A DNA stretch of 64,000 nt, from assembly GCA_018881555.1 (NCBI GenBank), contig JACAXG010000130.1, positions 1,448,036 to 1,512,035 on the forward strand, in the 5' to 3' direction. The DNA comes from Amblyornis subalaris (Eukaryota > Chordata > Aves > Passeriformes > Ptilonorhynchidae). Shown piece by piece: positions 22,359-33,834 of the stretch (positions within the stretch are counted from its first letter, which is position 1; each line of letters opens with the position of its first letter). The notes beneath the pieces were generated by a model. The model did no database searches. It was not told where the DNA came from and was given only the letters and a program-made list of their open reading frames with translations. The position numbers and the translations under genes were made by a program.

Positions 22359-23059
22359 TACGTACACTGGGGGTCCTGGTTGCTGGGTTTTCTCCCAGTT
22401 CCAGGCACATCCTGGGAATCCTTCTCCTTTATTTCAGTTCGTGTGTTCCCTGCTGCCTCGGGAATATCAGAGATATAAAAATATTGAACCAATTTTATTA
22501 TTCTTTGAGGGGTGGATGGGATGGGGTTTGTCTAACAGATAATTCCCATTGAAAGGAAAACAGAGGGACTCCAATGACTTTTAGCAATGGAAAGACTTGG
22601 AGGAAACGATGCAGGGGCAGGAAACCATCCTTGGATTCTCCAAATAAATAAATAAATAAATAAATATCTCCACTCCCCAGCGCCAGCCAAGCCACCGCTC
22701 CAGCAAAATGCTATTTTAAAAAGCACTGAAGCATTTTCTAACTTATCCCCAGGGATTTACACTTAAAAAAACCCAACATAATTCACTGGTTTCCTTGGAA
22801 TGCTGGGAGCAGATCACAACTCTGGAAAACACGGGGCCAGGAGGGGATCCCCAGGCCCTGCCCGAGCACCAGGATGGGCTCCCACCTTCTCCTCTCTCCC
22901 CAGCAGAGGTAACATCGCTTCCATGGATTTCATATGATTTGCATGGTTGGAAGGTGAAAGCAGCTCCAGTAAATGGAGAAAATAAAAGTGATCCTTTGAT
23001 TTCTGAGCATCTCCATGANGAGGGGGGGATTTCTGCCTGTGCAGCCGCTGGCCACTTTG
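22359..23059. other. Unique sequence with (AAAT)n
   Basis: An (AAAT)n microsatellite of about six units lies at 22642-22667. The rest is ordinary sequence with no gene. Confidence 0.4.
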
Positions 23060-23300
23060 TTTAGGCACTTATATCTATATTTCCTCTTATTGTGGCTCTC
23101 TCAAGTGTTTGATAGACTAAGATGGAGGCATTAATTGAATTCAAGTGTAGACACCTGAAGTATTTTTATTATTATTTTTAGTTCTCTCACCTTTTATTTC
23201 CATTAGCAGGGGAACGTGGTCGCCGTGGGGATTTCTGGCTGAAGGACACAAACAGAGCTGGTTGCAGTCATTAAAACAAAACTACTTTACCTGAAAAAAA
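23060..23300. promoter_or_regulatory. Candidate conserved element
   Basis: AT-rich stretch with gcacttatatctatatttcc, ggcattaattgaattcaag and aagtgtagacacctgaag (T-box half-site-like). No frame of note is present. Confidence 0.3.
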
Positions 23301-24959
23301 AAACAGTTCCCAAACCACTTAAGCTGAAAAAAAAAATAGAGAAAACCTCTGTATTTTCCCAGATTTCAGACTTTTAAGCTTTCACACTGCATCCTGCAGT
23401 GTTGTACCAGACGAAATTCCACCTATGCACAAACATTCCATGGATTTCTGCAGAGTATTCCTCATCTGATCGTTTTTCCCTATCCCCAGTCTCCTAAATA
23501 CCATCACCCCCGAGGCTGGCTCCGAGCAGGAGGGATCCTGAACATCCAACAGCTCCGTGTGCTCTCTGCAAAGCAAACCTGGNCACACCTGGGCTCTGGG
23601 CAGCACCGGCAGCAAATCCGGGATGTGCCAGAGGGATGGGATCTCCGGCTCCTCCCACCCNCACCCACGGGATCACCTCCTAAACAAACTCCGTGTAAAT
23701 AAATCATCATGAAGTTGGTGGTGGAAGAAAAGCAAAAAAACCCCTAAATCACCAAATTATCCCCTGTTCTATATGGAGAAAATGAAGCAAATAATGTGAG
23801 GATTTTATGGAAAGGTTAGTTTTCCCNACTCTTTCCCCAGGTTGCTCCCAGGTTGCAGGATGGGAGTGGGAATTTGAGCACCACAAGTAAGATGCAGGGA
23901 AGGAGACTGTGAAAAATCCCTGCATTTCCTGCTGCACACNTTGCATCATTAGCCTGGAATTTGAACAGGAGCCATTAGGAAGGGTTTGGGATTAGAATGC
24001 ACAAACATATGTCGTGTGGGGAGAGAAAGGAAATTCCAGCGGGATTCTGAGTGATTGCAAGATTTCCAAGGAAAAAGATATGAGGAGCACATTTTTGGTC
24101 TGATACTGAAGCATCCTCCTGTATTGATTTCAGTTAAAGTATTCAGAGNACAGACAGGTGCCCCCAGAGGGCAACTCCCAGAATCTGGACTAGAAAGCCT
24201 CAATTTGGCTGTTTAAAAGTGGGAATCCATGGCATGGAAAGGAAATCTCCAGCGCCTGTGTGAACATCTATCCCTTAGCTGGAAAATGGTACATTCTGCT
24301 CCTAAATTTCTATTATTTAGCATTAATAATTTCTCTCAGCTTCTGTTTTTCTGTAAGATTAGAATTTATTTGAGAGGTTGTTTGGATTTTTCTTTTCTGC
24401 AGATTTTTTTCACCTCGTGGGATGAGCTTTGAACTCTTTTCCAGGCCAAATAAGTGGCCAATGTAAGACTGCTTAATGCTTTGACCCCTTCTTGCCTTCC
24501 CTAGGGGAAATAAACTGGGGTTTAAAGAAAATATATGGATAAAAGGCTTCCATGTAAACCGGGAGAAAATAATCCAGCAGGGAAGAGCTGTCCCCAGCAT
24601 TCCCCTCCATGTGCACGGGAAGGCTGTGCTGGGCATTTCCACATCCCACAAGACAAAGCTGTGGATTGAGCACCACCAGAAATTANAGCGGCACACAGAG
24701 ACTCCCTCAGCTCCCTCCTTCCTCCAAACCCTTCCTGTGCTGTGGGAAGCTTTTCCACAGGGCAAGGACCTGCCAGCTCTCAGGCCAATGGCTTCCCTCA
24801 GATTTCCAAACGGGGATGCCCAGGAGGCCTTTCCAGCCCCTCAGCCCTGTCCTTGCCACGGCCCCACACCCAGAGCTGCCCCATCACCCCCTGCAGGGGT
24901 GACAGGAGCCGCAGGCCAGCACAGAGCTGTGCCAGGTGAGGTGTGCAGCAAATCCAGGG
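23301..24959. other. Unique interval, no gene recognised
   Basis: Mixed 1.6-kb stretch; 24300-24400 is AT-rich. A 272-codon plus-strand frame from 24611 runs into the next CpG island and is compositionally driven, with no recognisable domain. Confidence 0.35.
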
Positions 24960-25440
24960 AATATCGGCCTAGGCTCCGGCCTCCTCGTCCCCATGGCGCC
25001 TCGAGGCCTCGGCCGCGTTCCTCACACGCGTTCATCCTTCCAACGCCTGAGCCCCTCGGAGAGGCTGATCTCCAGTTATTTATTTATCCCGTTAATTGGC
25101 TGGCAGCATTAATTACTGCTCCTCCAGTCCAGTCCAGTCCATATTGCCAGCTCGATTATCCCGCCGCCCTTCACTTCCCGGGAACGAGTTGTGCCACGGC
25201 ACTTAAGAAGCGACGCGCGCTTGCCCTCCTGGCGGGCGCCGGGCTCCGACGTGAGGTGACGCGGGGACTCCGCCGGCCCCGACGGGGGAAGACGAGGCCA
25301 CCGCGACGGGGAGAGATGGCCAAAGCCTTTATGGCGGCCGCCAAAGGCCGGCAGCGCCCAGGCCGGAGCCCCACGGCCGCGGCAGGCTCGGGGTTAACGC
25401 GGGAGCGCCGCGGCGGCCGCGGACCTTAAACAAACTTCCN
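24960..25440. other. Strong CpG island
   Basis: This is one of the densest CpG stretches in the window, especially 25190-25430 (gcgacgcgcgcttgccc, gacgcggggactccgccgg, gggagcgccgcggcggccgc). Within it, 25060-25165 holds AT-rich motifs (cccgttaattggctggcag, agcattaattactgctcc) and a short ccagt repeat. It could be a promoter for an unannotated RNA on either strand or a CpG-rich enhancer. No TATA box or known first exon is recognised. Confidence 0.65.
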
Positions 25441-26660
25441 GCAGCATTTTCCCCGCCGCCGCCGCCGCCTGACATTTTTCTTTCTGTTTCGTCAGTCATA
25501 TCTGAGCGATCAGACAGGCGCTACACGTGGTACACCCGCCAGGATTATTATCTGCGGCGCGGGCCCGGAGCTCATTGTAGCAGGCATGTAATTCTTTACA
25601 ATGTATGCCACGTTAAGTGTGTTGGGTTATCTATTCAACAGCTGACTGAGCCGGGCTCCCGGCTCTCCTCAACAACCGTGTAAGAAGCGATGACAATTGT
25701 ACTACTTCATAAGGGCCGCATGCAACTCTGACACACACTTCANGGCAACCAGTCATCTATATAAACCAATTTCGAGAGCAAAATTGCACGGTGCCTCCAC
25801 TCTGTTATGAACACAATGATATCCACTCAGAGCTGATAAATGCGCCGCGGTTCTCCCGAGCTTTAGAGCCCGGCTCTCCCTCCCCGCCGCCNGCAGCGCC
25901 CGGCCCCGGCGGCTCGCGGGGAGCCNGGCGGGAAGGGCCGGCGCCCCTCCTCTGACGAGCCGAGAGAGAAAACAAGGTTAGCTGTAATTAAGGCTTTAAA
26001 TACTTATCGACTCCGCAGCAATTTTCAAATTAATTANGGTATCTTTTCGCGGGATTAATGCGATGTAATCCTTGTTATGGAGTAAAATATCTATAGCAAC
26101 CGCGAAGTCCTTGAAAAAATACTTCAGCGCCAAACACTCCAACAAAGGGGCAGATTAAAGACTGTCAGACAAATTAAACCCATTTCTCCTGGCTATTATA
26201 GCTGGGTAAAAGGGTGTGGGGAACCAGCAATGCCGGTTACAGATGTGCTGGCAGCATGTGGGGCTCTAGATTTGGGAATACTGCAAATTCCCACCANTTT
26301 GAGGTGGCAAATGTTATTTCTCCACTGCAGGCAACAACTCAGCCTCCTGCACCATTCCTGGAACACCCCACAGTGCCACAGTGCAATGAAAAGATGAAAT
26401 ATGGCTACAGCGGTCTTGATTTAATGAACCCTGTAATTGAATACCAAAGCAAATAGACATCCTGATAAAACACAACAATGAGTATTATTTTTTTAATTCA
26501 GATAAAGAATCGGATCAATCTCTGTTTGTTTGCNTTGTTCAATAACACTACAGGAGGGATAAAAAAGTGACTGAGAACCATCCATAGGTGATACTGTCTT
26601 GCCGTGTGCTGTAGAATCATTTAAATATTCTAAAAATTAACAAAATCATTTTAAAAATTA
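25441..26660. promoter_or_regulatory. Major candidate conserved regulatory block
   Basis: About 1.2 kb directly downstream of the CpG island. It contains gtcagtcatatctgagcgat, gcgctacacgtggtacaccc, gcatgtaattctttacaatg, ggttatctattcaacagctg, tcaaattaattanggtatc and cgggattaatgcgatgtaat. It has high motif density, almost no simple repeats and a CpG-rich patch at 25860-25960. This is the best single candidate for a developmental enhancer or promoter complex in the window, from sequence character alone. Confidence 0.48.
26202..26456 (+). other. Possible terminal exon, unrecognised (candidate only)
   Basis: An 84-85 codon frame starts right after a splice-acceptor-like ttctcctggctattatag and ends at tag 26454-26456. 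No ATG leads it: the first in-frame ATG is about 18 codons further in, so it would need an upstream exon. The predicted peptide has a plausible globular composition (for example PPAPFLEHPTVPQCNEKMK) but matches no family I know, and one codon holds an N. It sits inside the conserved-looking block, so chance opening of a non-coding element is at least as likely. Confidence 0.15.
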
Positions 26661-27599
26661 ACATTTATGCATTGCTATCACACTGCCATTTTTCTTCAGG
26701 CTTGACCACTGAAAACACACACCANGGCTCACCCAAAGCATGCGGTGCTGACTCCAAAAGGTGTCGGAGATGACTCATGGCCAAGGATGTCCCTTGGTGT
26801 TGGGATGCTTTGGGACAACATCCCAACACTGCTGTCCACGGTGCCTGGGAAGTGGCAGCTTGGGAATGGTGGCAGGGTGGGGAAACGAGCCCAGAGGACC
26901 CCCTGAGGTTCACTAAAGGGGTGCNAAGTCCTGGGACATGCAAGGAAGATCTGGATGGGCTGAGTAAGGCCAGGGGAGTCCACGGATCCAGAGCATCCCT
27001 GGGGAAACCCAAAATCCAACAGCATCTTAAGCAACCAACGAGCCCCAAGCTCCCCAGGCTGCTGAGTTTTGAGGGGGGGTTGGCCAGAACCTCTCAGCTC
27101 CTGCAAAGTCTGGCACCCCAATGGACCCCACACCCTGAGCCCCAGTGCCCCACAGCCTCTGTCCCCGGAGAGCAGAGCTGGAGATGTGGAACCCTGGGTT
27201 CNTTTTGGCCCTGTTTTGGATCTTGGAGGGAGCAGGACGGTGACACACCGGACCACGGGCACAGGGCAGTGACACTCCAGACCGTGGGCACAGGCTGAAG
27301 GTCCACGTGGCTGCACAGGATCNCCCTCGGTCTCTTTGCTTCCCCCACTCTTGCCCCACTCAGAGCCCTTCCAGGTGTTTGTTCCCTTTGCTTTCTGCAA
27401 AAACCTTTCAAAATCCACCTTTCTGCACTGCTCGCAAAAGAAAGTTTTGTGCAACCCTCGCACCGTCCTCCCTGATAATTCCCAACCCGGCCTCATCCTC
27501 CCGCACCCGGATTTATTTTTAAAGAACCAATTCGGGCTGATCCACCTGGGAAGGTTCCCCCACCCGGGCTCTCCGTGCGGTCGCGGCTGAGAACAACGA
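26661..27599. other. Unique sequence; small imperfect duplication
   Basis: An imperfect ~30-bp duplication is present at 27239-27294 (gtgacac..ccggaccacgggcacagg, then cagtgacac..cagaccgtgggcacagg). Several open frames exist but no gene is recognised. Confidence 0.35.
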
Positions 27600-28200
27600 G
27601 CGGAACAGGCACCGGCTCACAACTGCCTCTGCTTCCTNGATTGGTCTACAATCCTCATTTTACTCTAATTTAACCTTTCCTAGTTAATTTATCCCGGTTC
27701 AGCCTGCCAGCCTGTACCTGCCAGAGCGATCATCTCCCATCAAGGGGCTGGGCGTGGAGGGGGTTGCTCTCTGTCGGCTCCGTCCCCAACACACCTAATT
27801 AAAGTCCTTAAAAACCTTTAATGTGACAAGACGAGACAGGAACGGCAAAGGAAAATAAGAGAGGATCTTTCAATTACTTTAATCACGCTGACTTTCCAAT
27901 CCGTCTGGGAACGCGGCGTGGGCTGAAAGTTCGGGGAGTTCTGCCTTTCCCGGGAGGCTCCCGGAGCCCNTCCCGGTGTGGCCGAGTCCCGCAGATCCCT
28001 CCCGGAACGAGCACGGCTCCGATGGGGAGAGGGAAAGGGAAAGTAAATACAGAAAGTGCTTGTAATAAATGATTAAATTGTCCTCCCGGCACGTTTTGCA
28101 TATGAATATAAAAGTTGTGATTAATAGGTTATCTAACACATTAACAACGGCTTTAGCAAACACCGGCCAGCCTTGCAGGGCTTGCCAGCCCTTTCTGCTT
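27600..28200. promoter_or_regulatory. Candidate conserved regulatory block
   Basis: Contains gattggtctacaatcctc, cctagttaatttatcccgg, cacacctaattaaagtcct, tttcaattactttaatcacg and gtgattaataggttatctaa. A CpG-rich patch lies at about 27900-28025. No coding signal is seen. Confidence 0.4.
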
Positions 28201-28688
28201 TAAATAGAGCGAGGTGGTTGCTGGAGTCCCAAATTCTGGCCAACAAGGCCATCAAAGCCGGGGAGATTGCGGCTTTTCCCCCCCGGAGGCTTTTTCCCCA
28301 TTGTGAGCCTCAACGCCCCCACAGGGCTGGCGATTAAGAGCGATTTAAAAATAAAAAAAAAAAAAACCAAAAAACAACAACGATGTGGAAAACGCTGTCC
28401 CGTGCCAGGGAGACCCGGGACTGGCTCCGTGCGGGGACAATGGTGCTGAGACAAAGGGGACATCTGGAGAGTGGGCACCGCCTGCCCCACGAGCCCTTCC
28501 CTCGCTCAGTCCACGGGTGAAGCGCCACCGAGGAAATGGGGAGAACGCGCTTTTGGCCACCAAAACCCCACTGCCACGACGAATGATTCACATCCATCCC
28601 ATTCTTTCCCGCTCGCAGATTTTTAATCCTCTCTTAAGCACTTTTAAAGTGCCCAATTTTTGTCTCATTTGAATTTAAATCAGCCTGT
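28201..28688. other. Unique sequence, poly-A tract
   Basis: An A-rich tract lies at 28347-28382. The rest is mixed sequence with no gene. Confidence 0.35.
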
Positions 28689-29510
28689 ATGGAGAACTTG
28701 GAGAACTTTTTATTTTTTAAGCAAGCTTGTTTGGCAGGTACCTTTTCCCAAGATCACCCAGCTTTAATTTTAAATTTCAAAAGCCTTGCGTTTAATCCCT
28801 TGAGCTGGCCTGGTACCTTGCACCATCTGTTCTGGGGTTTTGTTAGAACGGAGAGCACCTGCGGAGTTTTGCAACATTTCAAGCTGTCTGTGGACAAAAA
28901 TCAAAATAATTATAATTTTCATAAACTAAAGGCAGCGATTCAGACGCTGCAGCCCCGATTTTCCACACCGAGTCCCTGCACTGGGAGCATTTCTCGTGCA
29001 NGGGGGTGTTTTGTTCTTCCTGCCACTGGATGGTGCAGGGCCAGCCAGGATGGCCAGGGGCACCTGAAGCCATCCCACCCCAGCTCTGCTGGGTGCTCTG
29101 GGCTGAGAGAAGCTCTGCTCCCACTACCACGGGTGGGACAGGGACAGAAGGAGCAGAAAATGGCCTTTTCCAGCAGTCACGCTGCTCAGGGAGNGGGTGA
29201 CAAGGGGTTAAGGCCATCCCTGTCCGCATTTCCCGGCCAAAAAGGCATCTCCGTGTGCTTGGTGGGTAGGAAAGGTTTTCTGCTACGTTGGGCAAACAAC
29301 AGATCCATTAGAAAATGGTGTTTGTTTAGACCTCATTACCCAGAGCTCTTTATTACTGATAAATCCCTCCTTAGGGCACGCTGGATAGTTTTATATGGAG
29401 CATGGATATCTCACCACAGGGATGGGGAAGGCCCATCCCAAATTGTCCACAGGATCCCGTGGTGGATCTGCAGCATTGCCTCCGACAAGGGGCTGAACAG
29501 GACCTTGTGA
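28689..29510 (+). other. Long open frame of unknown meaning (273 codons)
   Basis: An ATG-initiated frame of 273 codons spans a non-tandem region, so its length is not explained by a repeat. Two codons contain Ns. No signal peptide, domain or catalytic motif is recognised. Residue composition shifts from an AT-rich first third to a GC-rich middle, and a 138-codon frame is also open on the opposite strand. I think it is most likely a chance frame, but it is worth an expression or conservation check. Confidence 0.12.
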
Positions 29511-29594
29511 AAGGAGAAGGAGAGCCCCAATTCCTGCTGGACGTGTCCCCCAGGCCCTCTGGCGCGTGTTCCTGTCTGAGACAAGGCGTGAGCT

Positions 29595-29678
29595 CTTCAT
29601 CTTCATCTTCATCTTCATCTTCATCTTCATCTTCATCTTCATCTTCATCTTCATCTTCATCTTCATCCTCATCCTCAT
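29595..29678. repeat. (CTTCAT)n hexanucleotide repeat
   Basis: Twelve perfect cttcat units (29595-29666) are followed by two cctcat units. Each reading frame gives a different dipeptide run (Ser-Ser, Phe-Ile, and on the minus strand Asp-Glu or Lys-Met), all artefactual. Confidence 0.95.
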
Positions 29679-30654
29679 CTCCCTTCTGAGAGGGAAATCT
29701 CAGCCTAGACTGGGAGTCATTTGTTGCTTGGTCCCTGCAAAGCAACGGGTGGATGAAAAAGGTGGAAAACAGTTTTTATAGGATCGTGGAATACCCTGAG
29801 TGGAATATCGAGACATGGACTTCTCTTGCCCAAGCACCTGGCCCCAAGCTCACCTTTCAGAGAACAACCCTCCCTCCACTGGCACTCAGGTCTGGAGCCT
29901 CCTCTCCTCTGGGGATTGNGTTTGTTCGGAGAGGCCGAGGCAGGAAGGGCTGGTTCCTGCTGGAAACTGTCATCCCTTGCCCTGATCCAGCATCTCCACC
30001 TCCCCTATTCCCACTAAAATAAAATATAATTAAATGAAATTCTGTATTTTTTNTNTATATATATATATACATAGAAATAAAATCTTGACACTTCTGAAAC
30101 TGAGCCCCGCGTCCCAGGGAGCTGAGGCAGGAGTGACTCACCCCAGGCTGGTGTAATTCCCAGCGAGGGATGGGCTCTGTCTCCATGGAGCAGCTCAGTT
30201 TTCCGCTGCAGGAAGCAGCACCTATTGGCAATTCCCACCTCACAAATCCCCTATTACCAATCCCGAGGGCTGTGCCTGCACCAGAAATAGTTCACTGAGG
30301 CAGACGATGCGGGGATGTGAACCAAACCCAATTAAATCGAGTGGATGNCTGGAAAGACTGATATTCCCAGGAAAGACTGATATTTCCAGGAAATGGAGAN
30401 CCCCCTCACAGGCCCGGGGTTACCTGGGCTTCAAACAGGAGAAGGGCAGGAGTACAAGAGCTCAGTTTCACCAGGTACCAGCCGGGTGCTGAGGCTGCCC
30501 CGTGGATTTGGAATCCTTGTGCCCACAGTGCTGCCCATGGAANGCTGAGTGGGGTGGGAGAGGGAGAAAACCCTACAAACCCCTACAAAACCCTACAAAA
30601 ACCGACCCCACACTGCTGGGCTAAAGAAAACCTGGAGACACCACAACCCAAAAC
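29679..30654. other. Unique sequence with (TA)n and a 20-bp duplication
   Basis: A (TA)n run lies at about 30053-30070 next to two Ns. A ggaaagactgatatt(c/t)cca motif is tandemly duplicated at about 30351-30390. Short accctacaaa repeats occur at 30570-30600. No gene is seen. Confidence 0.4.
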
Positions 30655-30980
30655 TCCCCACAACTCCTGGCAGGAGGGTGAGGTCTTTGGTGGGGCTCTG
30701 CTCCCAGGGAACAGGGACAGGAGGAGAGGCAGCAGCCTCAGGCTGTGCCAGGGNAGGCTCAGGTNGGACATCAGCAGGAATTTCTTCATGGAAAGGGTGG
30801 TCAGGCCTTGGCAGGGGCTGCCCAGGGAGGTTTGGANTGCCCATCCCTGGAGGTGTCCANGGAATTCCTGGATGTGGCACTCGGTGCTCTGGGCTGGGGA
30901 CAAGGCGGGGATCAGGCACAGATTGGACTCAGTGATCCTGGACATCCTTTCCAAGCTCAGTGATCCTGGAATTCTGAGGA
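30655..30980 (+). mobile_element. CR1 LINE 3' end
   Basis: Plus-strand copy of the same group as those at 15.7 and 20.1 kb: caggctgtgccagggnaggc, gaaagggtggtcaggccttg, ggaggtgtccanggaattcc. The terminal actcagtgatcctgga is duplicated (about 30929 and 30958). The extra terminal segment of the 15.7 and 20.1 kb copies is absent. Confidence 0.9.
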
Positions 30981-31130
30981 AATACCCAAAGGTGCTGGAG
31001 TTGAGGCAGCANAGGAAGGGTGGGTGGGGGCTCCTGGGTCAGGCTGTGTTGGGATCTCTGGTGGCCTGTGGATGGCACACGGGGTGGAGAGGACCAAGAA
31101 TCACCTCAGCAACAGTTCCCCAGGGGAGGT

Positions 31131-31180
31131 AGATATTCTATAGACATTCTATAGATATTCTNTAGATATTCTATATACAC
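31131..31180. repeat. attctatag(a/c) short tandem repeat
   Basis: Four copies of a ~13-bp atattctatagac-like unit, AT-rich, with one N. Confidence 0.7.
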
Positions 31181-32060
31181 ATTAATACTGTTTAGCTTCT
31201 AAATCCCGCTGAAAAACAAAATTAAACAGAGTCCAAATCTTTTGCCCAAGAACCCAGGGACATTTAAAATCCAGTGACAGTTGTGNAGTTATGAGCTACA
31301 GAGTCAACACTTCACCTTTCATTTTTATGCTCCCAGAAAATAAACTTAAATTTTCTTTATCTCCTTTATTTATATTTTATATATTTCCTACATTTTCTTT
31401 ATTTCCTTATTTCGCTTTTATCCCTTAATTCCTTCCTCTGTGAATACAAGGGAGAAATTTCAAAAATTCTAGAGACTAAAATCTGTCAGTGAGTGATTTT
31501 TTTATGGATAACTCCCTAAGCATATGGTGCATAAAACTGGGATTTTAATATATTTAAAATCAATAACCAAATATTGAAAAAAAAGATATTAAAAAGAACA
31601 AATAACCTCATTTTTGTGTTTTCATGAAAAGGACTCTGCGTCGTACTATCCCTCTTGCAATTTTGTGATTTATTTATGGCCACTCCGGGCTGTTAGGGAA
31701 GAGAAGCAAATGGGATTAGGATATCAAATGCTGGGATGTTTTATTTATTTTATCTGCCTGGCGATGGGCTGGAGACGACGCGGGGCTAATGGAAACCGTG
31801 CACCCCAAATTTAGAGCAGCGGCTTCAAAGGGAAATCCTTTTGCTACACGGATCCTATTTGTGCGGGAAAACCCAATTACCGCAGGGTTCTTGTAGCTCC
31901 CTCTCTTCCTTTGTGCTGCTTTTTGCTCCAAGTGCTCATTGTGATGTGATAACCCGGTTACAAATAAAGTGTGACCCCCGGCTCTTATCTCCCAACTCGC
32001 AGCTTTCCAATTTGTCTCAGTTAGTGCAGGACTTGACTCCTTATTAATTACCCCACGGGG
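31181..32060. promoter_or_regulatory. Candidate conserved regulatory block
   Basis: AT-rich from 31181 to 31610 (ctttatttatattttatata and similar). It is then more complex from 31620: cttgcaattttgtgatttat, ggattaggatatcaaatgc, tgtgataacccggttacaa, ccttattaattacccc. No coding signal is seen. Confidence 0.38.
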
Positions 32061-32139
32061 TCCTGCGGGGACCCCGGGGCTGCAGCACCAGCCCTGCCCC
32101 CGTCAGGTATNGTGGGAGGGCTCTGCAAACCAAATCTGG

Positions 32140-32340
32140 GAGAGACAAAAAANNCCCCAGNCAAACAAACCAAAACCTAACAAAAAAANCCCAACAAAAA
32201 CACCACCAGCAACCAGAAAAACTGCCCAAAACCCAGGGAAAAAAGAACCCGAAACCACAACAAAAATAAAACCAAACCAANCAAACAAAAAAACCCAAAC
32301 CAAAATCCAACAAAATATCCTCAAAGTAAAGAAAACTCCA
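32140..32340. repeat. A/C-rich low-complexity tract
   Basis: Almost only A and C with caaacaaacc/aaaccaaac-like words and several Ns. A similar tract lies at 59.04-59.21 kb. The strong strand asymmetry gives a false F/W/G/C-rich minus-strand frame. Confidence 0.85.
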
Positions 32341-32940
32341 AATATTTTGGCCATTNATCTCGACTAGGTGNGAGCAGCAAATCAAAGGTCGAAAGATCTC
32401 CCACGCATCACCAGAGATTCNATATCCAAATTATTCCAAAGCCCCTCCATTTTGGGTTATCCCTTCCATGCTCTGCCCATCCCATGGCATCCTTTGGGAA
32501 TGCTGCTCTGCACCTTCTCCCCATGACTTCTGATGCTGGAAAACCTTCCACATTCCCAGAGAACATCCCAGTTCTCAGCCCTAANGAGCTGCCGCAGTTT
32601 TCCCTGATACAGAGCCTAAATCCAGAGTAAAACAGGGAATAAAGCCGAGCTATGGACACGTATTTTGGCTGTTTCCAGCTGGCTGCCCCTGACTGTCCCA
32701 AAAAGGGGGTGAAAATGGACATCCCAATCCCATATTCCCTGATAAAGTTATGCTGATGTCCCAAAAGTCCTGTTTAACATAGAAACTTTGCTGGAGTAAC
32801 AGCAGAGTGCTATAAAATCTATAGAATCCCTCTCCTGTCGGAAAACTGCTGTCAATATCCAAGGACATCCTCTGGAACAGGCACAAGGCTCTGGGACGGA
32901 CCCCACACAACAAGGGGGCAGGGAAGGAGGGAAGAACAAT
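32341..32940. other. Unique sequence, nothing recognised
   Basis: Mixed sequence with minus-strand frames up to 118 codons and no recognisable domain. Confidence 0.35.
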
Positions 32941-33563
32941 TNCTGAATGAATCAGACAGTTTAATCAGAGTTGTTTAATAAAAAATAATTGAAACAACGT
33001 AAAAACCGCCCAAAGTGTTCTAACGACAGAGCCTGGCAGAGGAATCNGTGTGATTATTCCTGTCATCCATTAATTATGAGCCACATTTCTACAGTCAAAT
33101 GAGAGCTGATAAATACTCACCTACCACCTAATCTGACTTCCCCAGCCCCAACTCCAAAGTTAAACAAATAGGATCTGATTTGCAGGGTACATTATTCAAT
33201 ATTTCAGCCATTAACTGCTGCTAAAATAATTCGAGCCTCCAATTGGAGCTGCCTTCATTTGGATTGTTTCCAGCAGGCTCAAAGCACAGCACTCGGCACC
33301 AATTAATGCCCAGGTCTCATCCTGAGCTTACAACTTGAATTTGTGATGTCCAAACCAGCCCTCCCTGTGCCCTGGGTGAGGGATGGACTCGGACCCAACC
33401 CGGATGAAGGCAACTCCTTTATTTTGGGGCATTTCTTTATGTCTTAATTAATGTCATCAAGAAGAATCTATTGATTTGCCAAGCTGGTTTTTAATGAATT
33501 ATCATCCCCCAAGCCTGTGGCTTTTTAAAAACCTTTGCTGCCGTGTGCAGGAAGGCTTTGAAA
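32941..33563. promoter_or_regulatory. Strong candidate conserved regulatory block
   Basis: Dense motif pattern: gaatgaatcagacagtttaatc, catccattaattatgagcc, ccattaactgctgctaaaat, ggcaccaattaatgcccagg, tgtcttaattaatgtcatc, tttttaatgaattatcatcc. At least six ATTA/TTAAT cores fall in about 600 bp, with no repeats and no long frame. The sequence reads like a deeply conserved vertebrate enhancer. Confidence 0.45.
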
Positions 33564-33564
33564 G

Positions 33565-33595
33565 ATTAAAAAATAAAATAAAATAAAATAAAATA
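33565..33595. repeat. (AAAAT)n microsatellite
   Basis: About five AAAAT/AAATA units followed by an A/G-rich tail. Confidence 0.9.
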
Positions 33596-33639
33596 AGAAA
33601 AGAGAAAGAAAAAGGAATGTTTCAACCAGTTCCAAAGCT

Positions 33640-33834
33640 CCCGAACCCCGGAGTAGTTAATTTATGGAATCTCCTGTTAGTGACTGAACAAAGGTAAAAA
33701 TAACAGGCCAGTTATAAACTGGTGCTGTGATGACATCGTGAATTATTTAAAAAGGGCATATTCGGTGTGGCCAGCGAGCCATCAATCACCACAGACAGTG
33801 ATGAGAAAAAGAGGGTTCAGTCAGTTCCTGCGTG
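33640..33834. promoter_or_regulatory. Candidate element with 15-bp palindrome
   Basis: Contains ggagtagttaatttatgg and tcgtgaattatttaaaaagg, and the perfect palindrome ccagttataaactgg at 33708-33722 (6-bp arms around ata). It runs directly into a CpG island. Confidence 0.38.

Noticed and set aside
24611..25429. 272-codon plus-strand frame ending in a CpG island
   Set aside because: Very high GC removes stop codons; there is no domain and no homologous family. The short ATG frame from 25316 is also unsupported.
29391..29745. Asp/Glu-rich, Lys/Met or poly-Ser proteins
   Set aside because: They are translations of the (CTTCAT)n hexamer in different frames.
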